DNA of 9,686 nucleotides from positions 1-9,686 of the forward strand of contig CATEEE010000160.1 of assembly GCA_949499045.1 (NCBI GenBank), in the 5' to 3' direction. Both the position numbers and the translations under genes were made by a program. The notes under the pieces were generated by a model. The model ran no database searches and had not been told where the DNA came from. It was given only the letters and a program-made list of their open reading frames with translations. This document shows, piece by piece, positions 1 through 5,345 of the stretch. Position 1 is the first letter of the stretch, and every line of letters starts with the position of its first letter. This DNA is from Marinobacterium sp. xm-d-530. Its GTDB lineage: Bacteria; Pseudomonadota; Gammaproteobacteria; Pseudomonadales; Balneatricaceae.

Positions 1-458
1 ACCTCATTAGGGATCTTTTTGTTAACCTGAATGTACTTCTCGAACTGCTCTAAAGTCGAGCGTTTGTACAGTTCCGCTTCAGACTGAACAACCTCTTCCT
101 CTTCAAGTACTTGAAGGTGAGCTGCGTAATGTTCAGCCTCTTCAAAGAAGTCGCTAATTGAAGCTCTATACTCACCCTCAACTAGAACCTTAACAGTACC
201 GTCAGGAAGTTTAAGCATTTGCAGAATGGTCGCGACCGTACCTGTGTGAAACAGATGATCCATCTTAGGCTCATCTTCAGATGCACTGCGTTGCGCAACC
301 AAGAGAATCTGTTTATCACGCTGCATCGCCTCTTCCAGTGCTTGAATGGACTTTTCGCGTCCAACAAACAGAGGAATGACCATGTGCGGGTATACAACAA
401 CGTCCCGAAGCGGGAGAACGGGTAGTTCAATTTGCACATTGCTCTGATTATTTTCCAT
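1..458 (-). CDS. lon: ATP-dependent protease Lon, N-terminal part (cut by window edge)
   Basis: The first 152 codons of Lon, the cytoplasmic AAA+ serine protease that degrades misfolded and regulatory proteins. Only the N-terminal substrate-recognition domain is in the window; the AAA+ and Ser-Lys protease domains lie beyond the left edge. Seen directly: near-identity to E. coli Lon in the opening block (LPVLPLRDVVVYPHMVIPLF, residues 12-31), then FVGREKSI, the LQMLKLPDGTVKVLVEG block (about residues 80-96) and KYIQVNKKIP near the cut. An acidic stretch EEEEVV at about 120-125 is where Lon proteins normally vary. The ATG at 456-458 is preceded by GAGG (467-470) at 8 nt and gives the family N-terminus. 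The gene lies downstream of nfuA in the same direction but is separated by a terminator and has its own promoter. Identity is very secure; intactness cannot be judged. Confidence 0.97.
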   Translation of the reverse strand, partial: MENNQSNVQIELPVLPLRDVVVYPHMVIPLFVGREKSIQALEEAMQRDKQILLVAQRSASEDEPKMDHLFHTGTVATILQMLKLPDGTVKVLVEGEYRASISDFFEEAEHYAAHLQVLEEEEVVQSEAELYKRSTLEQFEKYIQVNKKIPNE

Positions 459-515
459 GAAGCATACCTCTATGATGAATCTGTTACCGATCTATAAACT
501 GAATATAAATTATTT

Positions 516-541
516 ATGGGGATCCGTTACGTAAATGCAAG
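516..541 (-). promoter_or_regulatory. Sigma-32-like heat-shock promoter of lon
   Basis: Read on the minus strand, CTTGCA (536-541) is followed 14 nt later by CCCCAT (516-521), which continues as AAAT. This fits the known RpoH consensus (CTTGAA, 13-15 nt, CCCCATnT) with one mismatch in the -35 element. It lies about 58 nt upstream of the lon ATG and downstream of the nfuA terminator, giving a predicted 5' leader of roughly 45-50 nt. lon is a classic RpoH target in E. coli, so position and gene agree. Start site not measured. Confidence 0.8.
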
Positions 542-568
542 CTCGAACAGTCCACAAATTCGCGTGTA

Positions 569-595
569 AAAAACAAAAACGCCTCAGATGAGGCG
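569..595 (-). terminator. Rho-independent terminator of nfuA
   Basis: On the minus strand a 6-bp GC-rich stem (CGCCTC, 590-595, with GAGGCG, 580-585) closes a 4-nt loop and is followed by TTTTTGTTTTTT (about 568-579). It starts 27 nt after the nfuA stop codon and insulates lon from nfuA transcription. Confidence 0.85.
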
Positions 596-622
596 CTTAA
601 GAGTCTATTAAACGATCGCAGG

Positions 623-1219
623 TTATTTATAGTAGGCCTGTTCCCGTTGACTGTGGTCTGTAACATCTCTAACACCAACCAAGCCAGGTACTTTTTCGAT
701 CAGAGTCGCTTCAACACCGTCTTTTAGGGTCATATCAACAGCACTGCAACCCTGACAACCACCGCCGAAGCGGAGAATAGCGACCAGCCCTGCTTCCTCT
801 TCAGAGACCTCTTCGAGCTTAACTTCACCACCATGCGAAGCTAGTCCGGGGTTTACCTCAGAATATAGGATGTAATTGATCTGCTCGTTGATTGGACTAT
901 CCGCCGAAACCTTGGGCACTTTGGCATTAGGCGCTTTAATCGTTAACTGGCCACCCATTCGGTCTGTTGCATAATCAATAAACGCTTCATCGAGGTAAGG
1001 GATACTGTTCTTCTCAATGTAGAAGCGCACCAGATCGAGCTGCATCACTTCGTCTACGGCGTTCACTTCATCGGGTCGGCAGTAAGCAAGACAGGTTTCA
1101 GCATAGGTTGTGCCCGGCTGTGTAACAAACAGACGGACCGCAACACCCTCAACATTCTGCTTTTCTAGAAGCTCTGCAAGGTAACCCTGAGCACCCTCTG
1201 TCACTTCAATATTTAACAT
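623..1219 (-). CDS. nfuA: Fe-S biogenesis protein NfuA
   Basis: A 198-residue Fe-S carrier that binds a [4Fe-4S] cluster between subunits of a dimer and passes it to apo-enzymes, particularly under oxidative stress or iron limitation (known for E. coli NfuA, 191 aa). Seen: an N-terminal degenerate A-type carrier domain (residues 1 to about 100, ending QLTIKAPNAK) and a C-terminal Nfu domain with the cluster motif FGGGCQGCS, Cys155 and Cys158. The N-terminal domain keeps two cysteines (Cys43, Cys47) but not the three-cysteine A-type pattern, as in E. coli. An in-frame TTG one codon upstream would leave only 3 nt to the GGAGA, so the ATG at 1217-1219 is preferred. It is monocistronic, with a terminator behind it and an IscR-like site in front. 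Confidence 0.96.
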   Translation of the reverse strand: MLNIEVTEGAQGYLAELLEKQNVEGVAVRLFVTQPGTTYAETCLAYCRPDEVNAVDEVMQLDLVRFYIEKNSIPYLDEAFIDYATDRMGGQLTIKAPNAKVPKVSADSPINEQINYILYSEVNPGLASHGGEVKLEEVSEEEAGLVAILRFGGGCQGCSAVDMTLKDGVEATLIEKVPGLVGVRDVTDHSQREQAYYK

Positions 1220-1225
1220 CAAAAA

Positions 1226-1230
1226 TCTCC
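1226..1230 (-). promoter_or_regulatory. Shine-Dalgarno site of nfuA (decides start)
   Basis: GGAGA on the minus strand, 6 nt before the ATG at 1217-1219. The adjacent in-frame TTG (1220-1222) would be only 3 nt away, so the ATG is the better start. Confidence 0.75.
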
Positions 1231-1255
1231 AGTTAACGTACCGATAATGCTACAT

Positions 1256-1284
1256 AGGATAACCAGTTATTAATTCCGAGTAAA
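1256..1284 (-). promoter_or_regulatory. Candidate sigma-70 promoter of nfuA
   Basis: Minus strand: TTTACT (1279-1284), 17 nt, TATCCT (1256-1261). Each hexamer matches the consensus at 4 of 6 positions, so the call is weak by itself. It is strengthened because the -35 hexamer falls inside the IscR-like operator. The -10 overlaps a small inverted repeat, ATAAC-CA-GTTAT (1259-1270). Confidence 0.4.
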
Positions 1285-1296
1285 ACACTCAATTAT
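1272..1296 (-). promoter_or_regulatory. IscR type 1-like operator upstream of nfuA
   Basis: The minus strand reads ATAAT, then TGAGTGTTTTACTCGGAATT. Compared with the IscR type 1 consensus as I remember it (ATASYYGACTRWWWYAGTC followed by RRSTAT), 19 of 25 positions match. Two of the six mismatches are a compensating pair that keeps the inner palindrome, GAGT...ACTC instead of GACT...AGTC. In E. coli the nfuA (yhgI) promoter is one of those reported to carry a type 1 site, bound by [2Fe-2S]-IscR to repress. It begins 53 nt upstream of the ATG and covers the candidate -35. IscR repression of nfuA is therefore likely but inferred. Confidence 0.7.
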
Positions 1297-1323
1297 TTAA
1301 ACGTAACGATTTTCTCTCTCGCT

Positions 1324-1332
1324 TGTTACAAT
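1324..1332 (+). promoter_or_regulatory. Candidate extended -10 promoter of the antiporter gene
   Basis: TGTTACAAT fits the extended -10 pattern TGnTATAAT with one mismatch. No convincing -35 lies 17 nt upstream, as is common for extended -10 promoters. Transcription from here would start near 1338-1340, just before the GGAGAG ribosome site (1345-1350), giving a short leader of about 18 nt. Confidence 0.4.
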
Positions 1333-1356
1333 TTATTCATTATCGGAGAGTCACTC

Positions 1357-2523
1357 ATGCTAGAGCACAGTCTGTTTACATCGTTCTTTCTTATTTTTAC
1401 TGGCGCAGCTGTGTTAGCGTCTGTGGCGCTGTTTACGCGCCAACCTCTCCTTGTGGCTTATATCGTGCTTGGGGCACTGCTAGGACCCTATGGCCTAGAA
1501 CTGGTTGCTGATACCAATCTACTGACTGACATCGCTCATATCGGGATTATCTTTTTACTGTTTTTACTCGGTTTGGACATGCAACCCGCCCACCTAATTC
1601 ACATGCTTAAAAAAGCGACACTGGTAGCCATTGCCAGCTCTGCACTGTTTCTTGGGTTGGGATTTAGCGTGGGCAGTCTATTTGGCTTCACTCAAGCTGA
1701 ATCAGTCATCATCGGCGCTGCCGTCATGTTTTCCAGCACTATTATCGGGATTAAGCTGCTTCCAACGACCGTTCTGCACCACAAACACACCGGTGAATTG
1801 GTCGTAGGACTACTGCTGTTACAGGATGTAATCGCCATTATTGTCCTGTTGATACTCAACTCTGGAGGTGACAGCGATCCGATGAGTAGCTTTGTTAAAT
1901 CGGCCATCGCACTGCCTGCATTAGGGGTTTTTGCTTGGCTAGGCGTTCGCTATATTATTTTGCCGCTTTTGATGAAGTTTGACCGTTTCCATGAATACAT
2001 TTTTTTAGTCGCAATAGGTTGGTGTCTGGGTATGGCCGAGGCGGCAAAACTAAGCGGCCTATCAGCTGAGATGGGCGCTTTTATGGCAGGCATTGCACTA
2101 GCAACCAGTCCAATTTCACAATACATAGCGACCAATCTAAAGCCCTTACGGGATTTCTTTTTAATTCTATTTTTCTTCTCAGTCGGCGCTAGCTTTAATC
2201 TAAATTTGATTGGCTTAATTCTGGTGCCGGCTCTGATATTAACCCTTGCAGTACTCCTACTAAAACCGGTCATTTTCCGACTGCTTTTAGGCCGCATTAG
2301 TGAATCTCCATCAACCGGATGGGAGATAGGCTTTCGGTTGGGTCAGACATCTGAGTTTTCGCTACTGATTGCTTATCTCGCTTTTTCAGCCGGCTTAATT
2401 GGTACTGAAGCGTCACACGTCATTCAAGCAACCGCGATTCTTAGCTTTCTGTTATCGACCTATATTGTCATATTTAACTATCCATCACCGATAGCCGTTA
2501 AAGATTCGCTTAGAAAAGATTAA
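1357..2523 (+). CDS. CPA2-family cation:proton antiporter (KefB/KefC-like membrane domain only)
   Basis: An inner-membrane monovalent cation/proton antiporter of the Na_H_Exchanger (CPA2) family, 388 residues. Seen: about 11-13 hydrophobic segments from residue 6 to 375. The ion-path signature LLLLQDVIAI (152-161) has Gln156-Asp157, equivalent to the FQD motif of KefC. Further KefB/C-type blocks are LSAEMGAFMAGIALA (235-249), LFFFSVGASF (271-280) and GFRLGQTSEFSLLI (325-338). The protein ends right after the membrane domain with a short basic tail (VKDSLRKD). It lacks the C-terminal TrkA-N/RCK nucleotide-binding domain of KefB and KefC, and no KefF/KefG partner is beside it, so glutathione-gated potassium efflux should not be assumed. 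Substrate (potassium or sodium) is unknown. The start has GGAGAG at 6 nt. It is divergent from nfuA and co-directional with rlmD. Confidence 0.9.
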   Translation: MLEHSLFTSFFLIFTGAAVLASVALFTRQPLLVAYIVLGALLGPYGLELVADTNLLTDIAHIGIIFLLFLLGLDMQPAHLIHMLKKATLVAIASSALFLGLGFSVGSLFGFTQAESVIIGAAVMFSSTIIGIKLLPTTVLHHKHTGELVVGLLLLQDVIAIIVLLILNSGGDSDPMSSFVKSAIALPALGVFAWLGVRYIILPLLMKFDRFHEYIFLVAIGWCLGMAEAAKLSGLSAEMGAFMAGIALATSPISQYIATNLKPLRDFFLILFFFSVGASFNLNLIGLILVPALILTLAVLLLKPVIFRLLLGRISESPSTGWEIGFRLGQTSEFSLLIAYLAFSAGLIGTEASHVIQATAILSFLLSTYIVIFNYPSPIAVKDSLRKD

Positions 2524-2539
2524 TCGGGTTAAAGCCCGA
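2524..2539 (+). other. Small hairpin after the antiporter gene
   Basis: TCGGG and CCCGA (5-bp stem, extendable by a G-T wobble) directly follow the stop codon. There is no T-run, so it is unlikely to terminate strongly. It could protect a 3' end or weakly attenuate into rlmD, 38 nt downstream of the antiporter stop. Confidence 0.3.
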
Positions 2540-2561
2540 CATTTAAGAGTATTAAGATCCA

Positions 2562-3911
2562 ATGCGTAGACGCACCGTTCGATATGGCGGCCCTAAAAAG
2601 AGCCCATCAAAAGTAAACATTTCACTGCCTGAAAATATACAGGTTGAATCCCTCTCATTAGAAGGGAGAGGTGTCGCAAGAATCGATGGTAAAACACTGT
2701 TCATCAGTGGAGCACTGCCGGAAGAAACGGTCAACGCCACATTAACCAAACCGGGTAAGCGCTTCGATGAGGCGATTGTTAATGAGATTAAATCACCCTC
2801 AAAGCACCGCATCCAACCTAGCTGCGCTTTCGCTGGGGAGTGTGGCGGCTGCGATCTTCAGCACCTTAACCCGAATTGTGCAGTAGAGATGAAGCGTGAC
2901 CAGATACTCAATACTCTTAAGCGCCAATCCCATCTTGAGCCAGGGCTTATAGCCCCCCCTATCGTCTCGGAACACAGATTGAATTACCGCCGATCTACTC
3001 GTGTCGGTATTAACCAGCGCGATAACGGCGAATTAATCATCGGTTTTAGACGCTCTGAATCTAATAAATTGATCGACATCCCTAGCTGCCCCGTCTTAAC
3101 CAATCGTTGCAACGCTTTCTTGGGAGCTCTTCGCGATAGCCTTAATGGCCAGGATAAACTAAAAACGTTAACACACATCTCTTTGAGCGACGGCGATAAC
3201 CTATTAGCGGTTGAGATACGTGCCAAAAAACGCCCATCAGACGAGATTATGCACACCCTTACCTCTCTTGCCGTCGATATGGAGGTCAATTTAAGGGTGT
3301 GTTTTAATGACCAAACAGTGGCTCTGAATAGCGTTGAAGAGCCTGAATTCATTAATAGACAACGTGATATCCGCTATCAATTTGATACCAATGATTTCAT
3401 ACAGGTAAACGCTTCTGTCAACGAAGCTCTGATTGAGTGCGCAATTGAGTGGCTTGAGCCTAAGCAAGAAGATCGTCTTCTTGATCTATTCTCTGGACTC
3501 GGTAACTTTAGCCTACCTTTAGCAAGACTGACCAAAGAGGTCATTGCAGTAGAGGGCGTCTCAAATATGGTGAAACGTTCACAAGCCAATGCTGCACTCA
3601 ACGCCATTAACAACTTAACATCGATAAAGTCGGATCTTAGCAACGTTGATAACGAGACAGCTTGGTTGAAGAGTCAGTACGACCTTATTCTCCTTGACCC
3701 CCCCAGAAGTGGTGCTGCCGATCTGATCCCACATCTAAAAAACCTGGGAGCACGAGCCATTCTTTACATTGCATGCGACCCCATGTCGTTGGTTCGTGAC
3801 AGTAAAATTCTAAGTGATCTTGGTTTCTCTATGACGCGCTTCACCGTTGCTGATATGTTCCCTCAGACCCACCATATTGAGTCCATTGCCCTCTTTGAGC
3901 CTAAGCCATGA
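2562..3911 (+). CDS. rlmD: 23S rRNA (uracil-1939-C5)-methyltransferase RlmD
   Basis: SAM-dependent C5-methylation of U1939 in 23S rRNA (family function of RlmD/RumA; E. coli protein 433 aa, here 449). Seen: a basic N-terminus (MRRRTVRYGG), a TRAM RNA-binding domain (about residues 20-78, EGRGVARIDGKTLFISG), four [4Fe-4S] ligand cysteines (Cys88, Cys94, Cys97, Cys176), the DFIQVN motif (278-283), SAM-binding DLFSGLGNFSLPLA (308-321), LLDPPRSGA (377-385), nucleophile Cys405 in YIACDP, and the C-terminal general-base region HHIESIALF with Glu440. These separate it from TrmA, which lacks the TRAM domain and the cluster cysteines. The start fits the family N-terminus, but the ribosome site is poor (TAAG, 2553-2556), so expression may depend on its upstream neighbour. 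Its stop overlaps the start of rluA by ATGA. Confidence 0.95.
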   Translation: MRRRTVRYGGPKKSPSKVNISLPENIQVESLSLEGRGVARIDGKTLFISGALPEETVNATLTKPGKRFDEAIVNEIKSPSKHRIQPSCAFAGECGGCDLQHLNPNCAVEMKRDQILNTLKRQSHLEPGLIAPPIVSEHRLNYRRSTRVGINQRDNGELIIGFRRSESNKLIDIPSCPVLTNRCNAFLGALRDSLNGQDKLKTLTHISLSDGDNLLAVEIRAKKRPSDEIMHTLTSLAVDMEVNLRVCFNDQTVALNSVEEPEFINRQRDIRYQFDTNDFIQVNASVNEALIECAIEWLEPKQEDRLLDLFSGLGNFSLPLARLTKEVIAVEGVSNMVKRSQANAALNAINNLTSIKSDLSNVDNETAWLKSQYDLILLDPPRSGAADLIPHLKNLGARAILYIACDPMSLVRDSKILSDLGFSMTRFTVADMFPQTHHIESIALFEPKP

Positions 3912-4540
3912 TCCAGTGCCACTATGAAGATCAGGATATGCTGATCTTGGAAAAACCGGCTGACATGCTCTCTGTCCCTGGGCGCGGAGAGGATAAGCAA
4001 GACTGCTTATGGAGTCGAGCCATTGCACAATGGCCTGATGCCTTGATCGTACATCGGCTCGACTGTGCCACGTCTGGACTGATGGTACTTGCTCGTTCAA
4101 AAATGACTCATCGTGAACTCAGCATACAGTTTCAGAACCGTATTCCATTTAAACGGTACGCCGCACTGGTTAGCGGAAATATGGAACAGGTCGATGGCTG
4201 GGTTGACCAACCTCTTCGTTGTGACTGGGATCGCCGCCCTCTACAAATAATCGACCACGATCAGGGAAAGCATGCACTCACTTTTTACCGTAATCGAGGC
4301 CAAGAACTAGTTAATGGGCATTCAGCCACTCGTGTGTCACTCTACCCCATTACGGGACGTTCCCATCAATTGAGAGTCCACTGCCAATATCTAGGCCAGC
4401 CAATACTGGGCGACAACCTCTACGCCGAAGAGGAAGCTTTAATCTGTTCGAACAGACTGATGCTCCACGCTGACCTACTTGAGCTTCACCACCCTATCTC
4501 TGGAGAGCGCCTAAGTTTCTCGTCTCCCGCTCCGTTTTAG
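3908..4540 (+). CDS. rluA: Pseudouridine synthase RluA (23S rRNA U746 and tRNA U32)
   Basis: Isomerises uridine to pseudouridine; E. coli RluA acts on 23S rRNA U746 and U32 of certain tRNAs. 210 residues against 219 in E. coli. Seen: EKPADMLSVPGR (15-26), catalytic Asp52 in HRLDCATSG (49-57), CDWDRRP (105-111; E. coli RluA has CDWPNRP), PITGRSHQLRVH (147-158) and GQPILGDNLYA (163-173). There is no N-terminal S4 domain, as expected for RluA and unlike RluB/C/D/E/F. The ATG lies in the overlapping stop of rlmD (ATGA at 3908-3911) with only a weak ribosome site, so translational coupling to rlmD is likely. Transcription ends at the hairpin starting about 12 nt after the stop. The RluA-subgroup assignment is from remembered E. 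coli similarity and is strong. Confidence 0.93.
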   Translation: MIQCHYEDQDMLILEKPADMLSVPGRGEDKQDCLWSRAIAQWPDALIVHRLDCATSGLMVLARSKMTHRELSIQFQNRIPFKRYAALVSGNMEQVDGWVDQPLRCDWDRRPLQIIDHDQGKHALTFYRNRGQELVNGHSATRVSLYPITGRSHQLRVHCQYLGQPILGDNLYAEEEALICSNRLMLHADLLELHHPISGERLSFSSPAPF

Positions 4541-4544
4541 ATAC

Positions 4545-4573
4545 AAAAAAAGCCGGCTTAATAGGCCGGCTTT
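4545..4573. terminator. Bidirectional terminator between rluA and purC
   Basis: GCCGGC (4552-4557) pairs perfectly with GCCGGC (4565-4570). AAA (4549-4551) and TTT (4571-4573) extend the stem to 9 bp. The minus-strand side has a run of seven T and the plus-strand side TTTCTGATACTTTT. It serves both convergent units, rlmD-rluA and dapA-bamC-purC. Confidence 0.92.
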
Positions 4574-4593
4574 CTGATACTTTTAAAGTGGAA

Positions 4594-5304
4594 TTAAAAC
4601 GTCATTCCGAGGCGACGACCCACCTCTTCATAGGCTTCAATGACGCCACCCAGTCCCTGACGGAAACGGTCTTTATCCATCTTTTCACGGGTCTCTTTAT
4701 CCCACAAACGGCAGCCATCCGGAGAGAACTCATCACCCAGAAGCACTTCTCCATTAAAGATGCCAAACTCAAGTTTGTAATCGACTAAAAGCATGCCTGC
4801 ATCATCAAACATCTTTTTCAACACATCGTTAACTTTGAAGGTCAGCTCTTTAGCCGTCTCAAGGTGAGCAGGTTCAGCCCAACCAAAGGTCTCGACAAGA
4901 GACTCATTGACCATCGGATCACCCAGTGCATCGTTCTTTAAAAACAGCTCAAAGGTTGGTGGATTTAACTCCAATCCCTCTTCCACACCAATACGACGGC
5001 ACAATGAACCCGCTGAGATGTTACGAACAACACACTCAACCGGCATCATATCAAGGCGCTTTACAACGGATTCGTTATCAGACTGTAACTCTACGAAATG
5101 AGTCGGAATACCTGCCTTCGAAAGCGCCGTCATAATAAAAGCGTTGAACTTGTTGTTGACCATACCTTTACGGTCTAGCTGTTCCATCTTTTTACCATCA
5201 AACGCCGAGGTATCGTCTCTAAACTCCATGATCATTAGATCTGGGTTATCAGTCGTAAATACCGATTTCGCTTTACCCGCGTATAACTCTTCACGCTTTT
5301 CCAT
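4594..5304 (-). CDS. purC: Phosphoribosylaminoimidazole-succinocarboxamide (SAICAR) synthase
   Basis: ATP-dependent ligation of aspartate to CAIR, giving SAICAR, in de novo purine synthesis (cytoplasm). 236 residues against 237 in E. coli, collinear throughout. Seen: ELYAGKAKSVF (6-16, nucleotide-binding start), FRDDTSAFDG (28-37), the first family signature MPVECVVRN (87-95), FLKNDALGDPMVNES (121-135), the second signature LLVDYKLEFG (172-181) and DEFSPDGCRLWD (191-202). The frame is open upstream through an ATG (5323-5325) and a TTG, but these have no ribosome site and lie in a hairpin. The chosen ATG (5302-5304) has GGAG at 6 nt and gives the family N-terminus. It is last in the dapA-bamC-purC group, 41 nt after bamC. 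No PurR-like box was seen in the gap. Confidence 0.97.
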   Translation of the reverse strand: MEKREELYAGKAKSVFTTDNPDLMIMEFRDDTSAFDGKKMEQLDRKGMVNNKFNAFIMTALSKAGIPTHFVELQSDNESVVKRLDMMPVECVVRNISAGSLCRRIGVEEGLELNPPTFELFLKNDALGDPMVNESLVETFGWAEPAHLETAKELTFKVNDVLKKMFDDAGMLLVDYKLEFGIFNGEVLLGDEFSPDGCRLWDKETREKMDKDRFRQGLGGVIEAYEEVGRRLGMTF

Positions 5305-5310
5305 TAAAAA

Positions 5311-5314
5311 CTCC
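5311..5314 (-). promoter_or_regulatory. Shine-Dalgarno site of purC (decides start)
   Basis: GGAG on the minus strand, 6 nt before the ATG at 5302-5304. It lies downstream of the alternative in-frame starts at 5323-5328 and so rules against them. Confidence 0.8.
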
Positions 5315-5319
5315 AAGGT

Positions 5320-5339
5320 AACCATCAACGCTGATGGTT
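5320..5339 (-). other. Perfect 8-bp hairpin between bamC and purC
   Basis: AACCATCA (5320-5327) and TGATGGTT (5332-5339) form an 8-bp stem around a 4-nt loop in the intergenic gap, ending 5 nt before the purC Shine-Dalgarno. The minus strand has no T-run directly after it (ACCTTGGAG follows), so it is not a standard terminator. It could set relative bamC/purC expression through RNA processing, stability or a protein site. Confidence 0.6.
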
Positions 5340-5345
5340 TGAAAC

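Noticed and set aside
219..425. Plus-strand open frame of 68 codons, and an overlapping minus-strand frame at 182-439
   Set aside because: Both overlap the Lon N-terminal domain, which is unmistakable in its own frame; neither has a ribosome site.
1950..2297. Minus-strand open frame of 115 codons
   Set aside because: Reverse-frame shadow of the antiporter membrane region; composition rich in Lys, Arg and Ser with no family features.
2984..3352. Minus-strand open frame of 122 codons
   Set aside because: Antisense to rlmD, whose conserved motifs run through the same bases.
5305..5328. N-terminal extension of purC from the TTG/ATG at 5323-5328
   Set aside because: It adds eight residues with no counterpart in PurC, has no Shine-Dalgarno, and starts inside a hairpin; the ATG at 5302-5304 is well supported.
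5320..5339. Hairpin as a rho-independent terminator of bamC
   Set aside because: The minus strand continues ACCTTGGAG with no immediate T-run and the stem is not GC-rich, so read-through into purC is expected.
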